Part shown: piece by piece, positions 14,716 to 21,316 of the stretch
How the letters are laid out: the number at the start of each line of letters is the position of its first letter
Numbering within the stretch: the first letter of the stretch is position 1
Assembly: GCA_963169055.1 (NCBI GenBank)
Contig: CAUJFU010000056.1
Span: 1 to 23,817, forward strand
Source: Myxococcota bacterium
GTDB taxonomy: Bacteria; Myxococcota_C; UBA6777
Length of the DNA stretch: 23,817 bases
Reading direction: 5' to 3'
Translations under genes and position numbers: made by a program
Notes under the pieces: model-generated
Databases searched by the model: none
Told to the model about the DNA's origin: nothing
The model's input: only the letters and a program-made list of their open reading frames with translations

Positions 14716-15777
14716 TCAATCTTCGCGTGCTTTTTTCACAAAATACACAGTATAGATCGACCAAACAGTGGAGACAAGAACCATTTTTTCTATCTTTTTC
14801 TGACTGATCTCCCAAGCAGAAAGCAACTCTCTTTTTACTTCTTGAAAAGAGAAGGGCTTCGAGGATTGGAACACGAAGAAACGCTCGGCACCGATGTAGT
14901 GATCCAAGCGAAAGGCGCGTGCCTCTCCGTCTGCTTGTGGTAGTGAGCCTTGGAGACGTTCAAGACGGATGGCCGATGGTTCGGGAGGTTGCGGCAACAA
15001 CGGATAGACCTCGCCATCTCGGTTCATTCCCACCAAAAAAACATAGACAGGCGCGCTGATCTTGTAGCTCCACTGGACAAGATCGCCGGGGTACAAGACA
15101 ACACCATCGCGCAAGATCCGCGATTGTCTAGGCAATCCCGCTCCCCGTTGGTGGGCGTACAACGGCTCCCATAAGGTGCCTTTGGCGACAAGTCCCGAAG
15201 GAGAAGCAGCCATGCGACGCAACACAGGTGGCTCGATTCTACGCAACGTTGGTGGTGTATCACGCCGAACTGCGGGCGTTTCCACTCCCCGCAGCGTTGG
15301 TGGTGTATCACGCCGAACTACGGGCGGCTCGACTCTGCGCAGCGTGGGGAGCGTATCGCGCCTTACGACCGGCGGATGGGAGATGCGTTGTGTTGGCGGG
15401 GGGATCGGTGGAGGAAGCATCGAAGGAGTCGATGTCATCGGATCGATGGGCGGTTGGCCAAGGAAAAGAAACACCAACACAGCGGCCACTCCTGCGGTGG
15501 GAAACAACGCCGCCCACATCGTGAGAGAACGCGAGGCAGATCGAGGGTGTTGTTGTGGAATGGCACGCAGCCGTTGTTGCAGATCTGCGGAGGGCCGAGG
15601 GACACCGAAAGCTGGGTCTTGCATCGCCTCTCTCAAAAAGTCTGAAAACTCAGCTTCTTTCGATGCTTTTACATCTTCTATTTCGTCTTGTTTTTTTACC
15701 ACGATCATCTTCCCTACCCAAGGCTTCTTTGTGAAGCTGTCCATCTCAACTGGCGCGTCGTGCCTGATCACGATCAC
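14716..15777 (-). CDS. Module A: membrane anti-sigma-like protein with RR-repeat linker and DUF4384-like domain
   Basis: A 353-residue protein predicted to cross the inner membrane once (residues 85-107, WAALFPTAGVAAVLVFLFLG). The N-terminal 80 residues would be cytoplasmic and contain an acidic helix (AEFSDFLREAMQDP); I see no zinc-finger HxxxCxxC. After the membrane come a Pro-rich stretch and 16-residue repeats (135-188) of the type PPVVRRDTPPTLRRVE. The C-terminal domain (200-353) resembles DUF4384: YPGDLVQWSYK, VYVFLVGMNRDGEVYPLLP, FFVFQSSKPFS. That domain also matches the module B membrane protein. The gene stands 37 bp behind a sigma factor gene, hence the anti-sigma call, which is by context. 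The start is uncertain: GTG 15777 lacks a ribosome site, while ATG 15744 and ATG 15708 (GGGAAG just upstream) are alternatives. All give the same cytoplasmic-membrane-outside layout. Confidence 0.75.
   Translation of the reverse strand: MIVIRHDAPVEMDSFTKKPWVGKMIVVKKQDEIEDVKASKEAEFSDFLREAMQDPAFGVPRPSADLQQRLRAIPQQHPRSASRSLTMWAALFPTAGVAAVLVFLFLGQPPIDPMTSTPSMLPPPIPPPTQRISHPPVVRRDTLPTLRRVEPPVVRRDTPPTLRGVETPAVRRDTPPTLRRIEPPVLRRMAASPSGLVAKGTLWEPLYAHQRGAGLPRQSRILRDGVVLYPGDLVQWSYKISAPVYVFLVGMNRDGEVYPLLPQPPEPSAIRLERLQGSLPQADGEARAFRLDHYIGAERFFVFQSSKPFSFQEVKRELLSAWEISQKKIEKMVLVSTVWSIYTVYFVKKARED
15214..15375 (-). repeat. 48-bp coding tandem repeat (16 aa) in anti-sigma A linker
   Basis: Three full units and a partial fourth with a 48-bp period (for example GGTGGTGTAT at 15251 and 15299). 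They encode PPVVRRDTLPTLRRVE, PPVVRRDTPPTLRGVE, TPAVRRDTPPTLRRIE and PPVLRR. Each unit carries an RRD motif. Confidence 0.93.
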
Positions 15778-15813
15778 TTTTTGTGGTGATAAGAACGACC
15801 CAACCGCTCACTC

Positions 15814-16323
15814 TTAGGATGCTCTAAAGAGCCGATGCAAGCGCCTCCTTGCGTGGTTGAGTCGCGTGTGAAGCGTGTGTCTGTTGATCTCCAATATCTC
15901 GGCCATCTCGGGTTCCTTCAAGTCTTCGACGTAGTGCAGGTAAATTAACTCGCGATCGGTAGCAGTAAGCCTCTTCATCGCGCAGATCAAAGCGCGGATC
16001 TCGCTGCGAGCTTCAAGGGTTGCGCCCAACCGTTCGTCCGCCGCCTCGTGTTCAAGCGGTGCGTTGGAGCGCAGCCCAAAAAAGCTGCGGATCTGCTGCC
16101 TTCTGACATACCGCCATGCTATCCGACGGCATATCCGCAAGATCCACCACAACACGCTACATTCCGACCGAAAACCGGGCAAAGCGCGCCACACTTCCAA
16201 AAAAGCTTCTTGGGTAAGTTCGTCTGCATCCGCTTCGGAAAGCCGCCACGCATGCCAAAAATAACCACGCACACGATCCGTATATGTCCGAACGAGATCA
16301 TCAAAAACTACTTGCTCATCCAT
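15814..16323 (-). CDS. Module A: ECF-type RNA polymerase sigma factor
   Basis: A 169-residue sigma-70 family protein of group IV size, with only regions 2 and 4. Region 2 covers residues 5-75, with the ECF hallmark DADELTQEAFLEVWRAL and the 2.4-like segment WWILRICRRIAWRYVRR. Region 4 covers 112-168, with the helix-turn-helix KEPEMAEILEINRHTLHTRLNHARRRL. The frame is open upstream to 16425, but those 34 codons translate the dispersed repeat element. The ATG at 16323 has an AGGTGG some 10 nt upstream and starts the conserved part (MDEQVVFDDLV). It is the first gene of a three-gene minus-strand operon with the anti-sigma-like and caspase genes, and a vegetative-type promoter is visible 260 bp upstream. 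What it transcribes besides possibly its own operon cannot be told from here. Confidence 0.92.
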   Translation of the reverse strand: MDEQVVFDDLVRTYTDRVRGYFWHAWRLSEADADELTQEAFLEVWRALPGFRSECSVLWWILRICRRIAWRYVRRQQIRSFFGLRSNAPLEHEAADERLGATLEARSEIRALICAMKRLTATDRELIYLHYVEDLKEPEMAEILEINRHTLHTRLNHARRRLHRLFRAS

Positions 16324-16377
16324 TCCCAAACACCACCTGCCACACGTCGTTGGGGATCTGCGTTGTGCATCTATCGG

Positions 16378-16535
16378 GAGTGACGCGGTTGGATTTGTTT
16401 TGTGGGGTTTCACCCCACGCCCCACAAGGGAACTGCGTCCCCTTGGCCCCGTGTCGGCGAGAGGCTCCGACGTTTTTCAAACCAACGGCTCTCTCGATTG
16501 GGCTGCCACGAACACGGCCTTTTTGGCAACTGCGC
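16378..16535 (+). repeat. Dispersed structured element, copy 2
   Basis: This contains TGACGCGGTTGGATTTG, the hairpin GTGGGGTTTCACCCCAC, a second weak hairpin around AAGGGAACTGCGTCCCCTT, GGCCCCGTGTCGGCGA, CGTTTTTCAAACCAACGGC and the tail CACGAACACGGCCTTTTTGG. It lies in the leader of the sigma A gene, opposite to the direction of transcription. Confidence 0.85.
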
Positions 16536-16585
16536 CACGCCTCTCTGTTCTGAAGAGTGTGCTTGCGAAAAAAAGCGGGTGAACA

Positions 16586-16614
16586 ATTATAAAAAGAGAT
16601 GAGAGCGCAGACAA
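16586..16614 (-). promoter_or_regulatory. Candidate vegetative promoter for module A
   Basis: On the minus strand TTGTCT (-35, 16609-16614) is followed after 17 bp by a perfect TATAAT (-10, 16586-16591). The downstream transcript would carry element copy 2 in antisense within its leader of about 250 nt before sigma A. It was chosen by eye; 10 of 12 bases fit the sigma-70 consensus and the spacing is ideal. Confidence 0.5.
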
Positions 16615-16626
16615 AAGGCAGCGGGG

Positions 16627-17532
16627 TTAGGAGGATTGGGAAGAGCGGCTGCTCTCGTTCTCACGGTAGCGGATCAAACCTTCTTGAGCGGTCGAGGCGA
16701 CCAGTTGGCCGTGTTGATAGATCTTGCCAAAGTTTAATCCCCGCGCCCCGCTGGCAGAGGGGCTTTGCGTGACATACAACAACCATTCATCCATCCGAAA
16801 TTCTCGATGAAACCACATCGCATGATCGAGGCTGGTCACCTGCATATCGGGCTCCCAATAAGTGTGCCCGTGCGGATAAAGTGAGGCCGAAACAAGGCCA
16901 AAATCCGAAGCGTACGCCAACATATAGCGATGGATCACAGGATCGTCAGGCATGGGGTGGATGGCGCGAAACCAAGAATAACGTACGGGAGGCTGTTTTC
17001 TCGGATTGAAGGGGTTCACAGGATTGACAACCCGAATCTCGATCGGGCGTTCGCACAGCAGTTTGGGCCGAATCGTGGGGGGGATACGATCTTCCATGCC
17101 ACGCGCCCAGTCCAACCACGACTTGAGTCCTTCGGGTCCAACCACTTCTGGCGGTGTGTCTTGATGCTCAAAGCCCGATTCTTCAACCTGAAAGGACGAT
17201 GACATCGAAAAGATCGCTTGTCCTTTTTGGATCGCCACCACACGGCGGGTCGTAAAGCTCTTGCCATCGCGGATACAGTCCACTTCGTACACGATGGGCA
17301 TCGCGGGATCTCCCGGCCTCAAAAAATACCCATGCAGGCTGTGTACACGCCGATCTTTGGGAACCGTCTGGAGCGCCGCTGACAATGCTTGCCCCAAAAC
17401 CTGCCCCCCAAAGATATTTCCAAAACCCAGATCTTGGCTGCGCCCGCGAAAGATATTTTCTTCAATCTTCTCCAGATTCAGCAACACCAACAGCTCATCC
17501 AACACATTTTCCCGAATCTTCTCTTGCGTCAC
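16627..17532 (-). CDS. tesB: Acyl-CoA thioesterase II (TesB family)
   Basis: A 301-residue double-hotdog thioesterase that hydrolyses acyl-CoA to free fatty acid and CoA. The N-terminal hotdog begins FRGRSQDLGFGNIFGGQVLGQ and carries the family sequence VHSLHGYFLRPGD. The second hotdog contains D210 (AYASD), S234 in the TSLDHAMWFHR motif and Q283 (TAQEGLIR), which match the Asp/Thr/Gln catalytic set of E. coli TesB with Ser in place of Thr. Length is close to E. coli TesB (286). It starts at a GTG with AAGGAG 7 nt upstream. It follows the 5-formyl-THF cyclo-ligase gene by 39 nt, so the two are likely co-transcribed, though their pathways are unrelated. The last 15 residues are Ser-rich. Confidence 0.93.
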   Translation of the reverse strand: MTQEKIRENVLDELLVLLNLEKIEENIFRGRSQDLGFGNIFGGQVLGQALSAALQTVPKDRRVHSLHGYFLRPGDPAMPIVYEVDCIRDGKSFTTRRVVAIQKGQAIFSMSSSFQVEESGFEHQDTPPEVVGPEGLKSWLDWARGMEDRIPPTIRPKLLCERPIEIRVVNPVNPFNPRKQPPVRYSWFRAIHPMPDDPVIHRYMLAYASDFGLVSASLYPHGHTYWEPDMQVTSLDHAMWFHREFRMDEWLLYVTQSPSASGARGLNFGKIYQHGQLVASTAQEGLIRYRENESSRSSQSS

Positions 17533-17571
17533 CTTACGCTCCTTCGCACCATCCGAGCCATGCCACAGGCG

Positions 17572-18159
17572 TTACCCTGCCTTGCCGCTCGTACACAACA
17601 AGCCTTGCTCTGTCAACACCCAGTCCAACGGCTGATCACCACTATCAGCAGGTAAACTCGGATGCTCTTGCATGGCGTAAGCAACTCCTACCGTCAAGAG
17701 CGGGCCTTGGGCGCGCATCGCCTCCAACGTTCGATCATAATAACCCGCACCGTATCCCAAACGGTACCCTTTTCGATCAAACGCCAACAACGGCACCAAC
17801 AGCGCATCTGGCACGCAAACCTCCGCTGCTTCGGTCGGGATCATTACATCAAAAACAGCCCGCTGCATCGGTGTTTGTGGCGTCCAACGGCGAAAACACA
17901 ACGGGCGACGCGGCCCCACCACCATCGGCAAACCAATCACCACCCCCCGCGCCTCCAAATGCTCCAATGCTGGCCGCAGATCCACTTCATGCCCGATCGG
18001 CCAAAATCCCCCCACACAACGCGCTCCCTCCAAAAGCCCCAAACCAACGACTTGATCGCTGATCCTGCCGCTTGCTTGTGTAACCCACTCCCTCTCTAAC
18101 TGCGATCTCATCGCTTGGTACGCAACCCGCAAACGCTTCTTTTCTTCCACCACATCCAC
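17572..18159 (-). CDS. 5-formyltetrahydrofolate cyclo-ligase
   Basis: A 195-residue enzyme that converts 5-formyl-THF to 5,10-methenyl-THF with ATP (the YgfA/MTHFS family). The family signature is clear near residue 145: PLLAFDRKGYRLGYGAGYYDR. The N-terminal basic helix (KKRLRVAYQAMRSQL) and the sequence GFWPIGHEVDL are also typical. The frame is open to an ATG at 18219 but there is no ribosome site there. The GTG at 18159 has AAGGAG 8 nt upstream and gives the usual length, so I use it. It is followed at 39 nt by tesB. The upstream region holds dispersed element copy 3. Confidence 0.9.
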   Translation of the reverse strand: MDVVEEKKRLRVAYQAMRSQLEREWVTQASGRISDQVVGLGLLEGARCVGGFWPIGHEVDLRPALEHLEARGVVIGLPMVVGPRRPLCFRRWTPQTPMQRAVFDVMIPTEAAEVCVPDALLVPLLAFDRKGYRLGYGAGYYDRTLEAMRAQGPLLTVGVAYAMQEHPSLPADSGDQPLDWVLTEQGLLCTSGKAG

Positions 18160-18222
18160 GACGCTGTCTCCTTCTTTTTTTCGCTCCATTTTTCGCTGCC
18201 ACTGGTCTTGTTTGAACATAGG

Positions 18223-18380
18223 ACTTACGCGGTTGGTTCGATTTTGTGGGGTTCCACCCCACGCCCCGCACCCTTAGCGCGGCTCCCTTGACCCCGTGTT
18301 GGCGAAGAGATCACGGTTTTTCAAAACAACGACTCTGTCGCTTGAAAGTCCACGAACACGGGGGGTTGCCAACTGCATCA
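18223..18380 (+). repeat. Dispersed structured element, copy 3
   Basis: It begins ACTTACGCGGTTGGTTCG, then ATTTTGTGGGG, the hairpin GTGGGGTTCCACCCCAC, CTTGACCCCGTGTTGGCGAA, CACGGTTTTTCAAAACAACGA, and the tail CCACGAACACGGGGGGTTGCC. The first 30 bases are nearly identical to copy 4 (19143-19291, reverse). It lies between the unknown protein's stop and the folate gene. Confidence 0.88.
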
Positions 18381-18390
18381 TTCCTACAGC

Positions 18391-18487
18391 ATCGAAAACA
18401 AATCAATCGGCCCGAAACAGCCGATGCGCTACTGTTCACCGCCCCCCTCGATCGAAAAACAAATCAATCAGCCCGAAACAGCCGATG
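18391..18487. repeat. Duplicated 3' end of the unknown-protein gene (period 60-61)
   Basis: A 35-36-bp sequence (ATCGAAAA...AAATCAATC(G/A)GCCCGAAACAGCCGATG) occurs at 18391 and 18451. The copy at 18451 contains the stop codon and last codons (LFRAD) of the minus-strand gene. The other copy lies just downstream and carries an equivalent TGA. Confidence 0.88.
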
Positions 18488-19048
18488 TCCGCGAAGTGGT
18501 TTGTGTGGCTTCCATTCGCGCAGTGCCTTTTTCTCTAAATCCCGATTGTACGCCTTGATCGCAAAATAGGTTTTTTCTTGTGCTTGGATGTTGAGCAGCA
18601 TCGACCCATACAACAAGGCCAAACCACCAAACAAAAGCGAGGCATTTAACACAGCCCGAGCAGGCCGATGTTCAGGCAAAAAGCCTTGTGGATCAACCGC
18701 AAAGATCGCGGCCCCTGTCGCACTTGCAGCGATGCCCAAGATCGACAAGATCGTCGCACTGATCGCCATCGCATGGGCCTGACTTCCCGCTTTTTGCGCC
18801 ACTTCGGAACCTTGAAACAAACTGTGATAGCCCGAACCCAACACGCCCAAATGCGCTTCTTTGTCCCCTTTGAGCAAAGCCACTTTCCCCTCCTTGCTGA
18901 ATCCATAATGCAGCTTCTCTCGATGCAGTGTTTCTGCAAACCGCCTTGCATCCGAAGCATTCGCCTGCGTTGCGACCCCCATAACCATCCAACAAACACC
19001 ACACCACGCGCCCAAGCGCACCCATCCACCAAAGGTTCGAACCCACAT
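18464..19048 (-). CDS. Exported/membrane protein of unknown function
   Basis: A 194-residue protein I do not recognise. Residues 1-32 form a signal peptide (cut near ANA/S). Residues 33-90 are soluble and charged. Residues 92-117 (AMAISATILSILGIAASATGAAIFAV) and 133-153 (LNASLLFGGLALLYGSMLL) look like two transmembrane helices. The end is a charged helix with AIKAYNRDLEKKALREW. The ATG has a GGGAGG 5 nt upstream, so it is very likely translated. It is on the same strand as module B, 276 bp downstream, but element copy 4 stands between them, so co-transcription is doubtful. Periplasmic N-terminal domain with two inner-membrane helices is the likely layout. Confidence 0.75.
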   Translation of the reverse strand: MWVRTFGGWVRLGAWCGVCWMVMGVATQANASDARRFAETLHREKLHYGFSKEGKVALLKGDKEAHLGVLGSGYHSLFQGSEVAQKAGSQAHAMAISATILSILGIAASATGAAIFAVDPQGFLPEHRPARAVLNASLLFGGLALLYGSMLLNIQAQEKTYFAIKAYNRDLEKKALREWKPHKPLRGHRLFRAD

Positions 19049-19142
19049 TCTAACCTCCCATCCAAAGAAGAAATATGTAAAAGAATAAAAAACTTAACTA
19101 GAGAAAAAAACTGCCCACGCTCGTCTGAGAGATGACGATGAA

Positions 19143-19291
19143 GAAAAAACCCCGCGTTCGCGGACGCCCAAGCGGCGACGTCGTTGGATTGAAAAACCTC
19201 TATTCGCCCCGCCAATACGGGGTCAAGAGGGCTTTGCCCTCTCGTGGGGTGTGGGGTGGAACCCCACAAAATCGAACCAACCGCGTAAGCC
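19143..19291 (-). repeat. Dispersed structured element, copy 4 (reverse)
   Basis: Read on the minus strand it gives GCTTACGCGGTTGGTTCG, ATTTTGTGGGG, the hairpin GTGGGGTTCCACCCCAC, a second hairpin AGAGGGCAAAGCCCTCT, TTGACCCCGTATTGGCG, GGTTTTTCAATCCAACGAC and CGCGAACGCGGGGTTTTTTC. The second hairpin is perfect here and compensates for base changes in other copies. It lies downstream of caspase B. Confidence 0.88.
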
Positions 19292-19324
19292 CTACCAGAG
19301 AAAAAGTTTCAAGCCGCGAACGAC

Positions 19325-21316
19325 CTAGAAATGCAACAGCCATCCCAACGAAAAAGACAACACGCCGCGCCATCGGGTCAAACGGCGATCTTCGATCGCA
19401 CGCAACCCTCGATAATCCAACAAACCGATCAAACGAAGTTGGCGCGCCACCGACAGATGGATCTGCGCCGTTGTCCCGATCCCCCACGAGATCCCACTCC
19501 ATAGACCTGCTGCTTCACGCAGTCGAAGATCGTGCAAAAAGGCCATGTATCCGCCCAAATGGATCTGCACTTGCCCTTCGTCCGCTCCCTCCCTCGCCGC
19601 AAAGCGGCCTTCCCACACCGTCCACATCGCCCCGATCTGCCCTTCGTATCCGCCCATCGGAACGGCCTCTGCAAGTATAGAAGCCTCAGAGGCCGCCACG
19701 CCGCGAAGCCGCAAATACCCTGCCAACGGTGTCCACCCCAAAGGCCGCCCACTCCACAACAATCCCTCCCCCTCTAACCAAGCCAACGCACTCCCCCACA
19801 TCGGCATCTGCTCGGCTTGTGGCCGCCAGACTTCTTCGTATAACCGCACTAAAAATCCATCCCGCTCCCGATCACCAAAAGATTTGCGTGACCCCAAAAA
19901 AGCCTCCCTCTCCAAACGCATCGCTGCGACATCCCCACCGATTGCGTCTGTATCTTCTGAAATCGCCCAATCTGCGGGGATCACAAACGCTTGCCCCGTC
20001 GACAAACGCAACGGATATCGACGCGCCCCTTGGGTTCCTCGCGTCTCGAACAGATAGGCTCCTGCGGGAAGTTCCAACACAACAGCATGACCAGCACGCT
20101 TGGCAACCCGCGTAGAGGGGCGCTGGCGCAACTGATCCCAGATCACAAAGTCACCCTGCAACTCTTTGGGAAAACGCACCAACGAGGCCACCGTCGCCGG
20201 CTCTTGCAAGGGACGCCAAACCAGATGCGTTGCCGTCTTGGTTTTCAATACGATCCGTCGTTCAGTCCGTAGATCCAGCGCCATCCGACTGTATGATGCG
20301 CCTTTTCGCCAATCCAATACGTACTGTTTCGCGGAAAGCGCCACCGCAAGAGCCGATTCTTTCGGCCCGTGTGTCCACTCTGCAAACAACTTTTCGCGCT
20401 TTTTGTCCCACAAAAAGAATCGCCCCGAAACACCTTTTTCAACCATCAAACGCGCTGCACTCCCCCGAAGATGCGCCAACACGATATCTCCGTACCCCGA
20501 AAGCCTTTGTGCAAAACGCGCTCGCTGCGGCCCATGCACCGAAAACATCGAATGTTGCAAAGCCCGCTGGTACACATATGGGTACAATTCCCCCAACGTC
20601 ACGCGCTGATCGCGATTTTGATCCGCAGCGCCGCGCAAACCTGATATCAAGAAGTGTGTAAAGATCCCACCCTTGAGCGTCGGATCTTCGTGCGCTTGCT
20701 CGCTTTGTCCCGTCGCCGTCAAGATCACCTCGCCTTGTGCCATCTGCGGCTCCTGCAAAAAAGGCACAGCAAATCCTTCGCGCCGATACGTCAAGCCTTT
20801 TTGAAGCATCCCCCCAGACTCACACGCATCCACCACCACAAAACGCAGACTCGCCCCCATCCCTCGGATCATCCGCAACAACCGCGCAAATCCTAAGCTG
20901 CTGCGACCCAACAACAAACGGTCTCGTTTCACATGCCCCGAATAATACACAAACAACCAGATCGCCGCATGCTTTTCCACCCGACGCACCCGAGCGATCC
21001 GACGCTGCAACCCCGCTAACGCCGCCATCACAGACCGCGCCTGTGTCTGGCGGAGTAAGACGATATCTTTTTTCTGAAATCCTGAAACCGAGATCAAAAG
21101 CTCTTGCATTTTTTCTGCATCCCGACTCGCATAGTGCAGTCTTGGCGCACGCGCACCTGCATCATCTTGACCCACCAACAACGCAAATCGCCGAACGACC
21201 GAAACTTTCGTGGACGCCTCCGCAAGTCGCACGTCGAGAACAAGCCCTCCACTTCCACAACACCACAGGAAGAAGCCTATTCTCCACCACGCAAACCGCG
21301 CACGCCACGCGTCCAT
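19325..21316 (-). CDS. Module B: exported caspase-like (C14) protein with C-terminal outer-membrane beta-barrel
   Basis: A 663-residue paralogue of the module A caspase. Residues 1-35 form a signal peptide (core WWRIGFFLWCCGSGGLVL, cut near AEA/S). Residues about 40-285 are the caspase-like domain, with H128 in YYSGHVK and C165 in DACESGG. The p10-like part has GGIFTHFLISGLRGAADQNRDQRVTLGEL, here broken as GGIFTHFLISGL and an EF-hand-like loop DQNRDQRVTLGEL. Residues 290-470 are a beta-rich linker (GAYLFETRGTQ resembles a PEGA-type strand). Residues about 495-663 form alternating strands ending LSFSLGWLLHF, a barrel terminus with final Phe. The ATG at 21316 has GGAGG 5 nt upstream, and its A overlaps the stop of the anti-sigma-like gene (TGATG), indicating translational coupling. 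Export plus barrel suggests display in the periplasm or on the surface. Protease activity is inferred from the dyad only. Confidence 0.85.
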   Translation of the reverse strand: MDAWRARFAWWRIGFFLWCCGSGGLVLDVRLAEASTKVSVVRRFALLVGQDDAGARAPRLHYASRDAEKMQELLISVSGFQKKDIVLLRQTQARSVMAALAGLQRRIARVRRVEKHAAIWLFVYYSGHVKRDRLLLGRSSLGFARLLRMIRGMGASLRFVVVDACESGGMLQKGLTYRREGFAVPFLQEPQMAQGEVILTATGQSEQAHEDPTLKGGIFTHFLISGLRGAADQNRDQRVTLGELYPYVYQRALQHSMFSVHGPQRARFAQRLSGYGDIVLAHLRGSAARLMVEKGVSGRFFLWDKKREKLFAEWTHGPKESALAVALSAKQYVLDWRKGASYSRMALDLRTERRIVLKTKTATHLVWRPLQEPATVASLVRFPKELQGDFVIWDQLRQRPSTRVAKRAGHAVVLELPAGAYLFETRGTQGARRYPLRLSTGQAFVIPADWAISEDTDAIGGDVAAMRLEREAFLGSRKSFGDRERDGFLVRLYEEVWRPQAEQMPMWGSALAWLEGEGLLWSGRPLGWTPLAGYLRLRGVAASEASILAEAVPMGGYEGQIGAMWTVWEGRFAAREGADEGQVQIHLGGYMAFLHDLRLREAAGLWSGISWGIGTTAQIHLSVARQLRLIGLLDYRGLRAIEDRRLTRWRGVLSFSLGWLLHF

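Noticed and set aside
16324-16425. 34-codon N-terminal extension of sigma A
   Set aside because: It translates the flank of the dispersed element and there is a better start at 16323.
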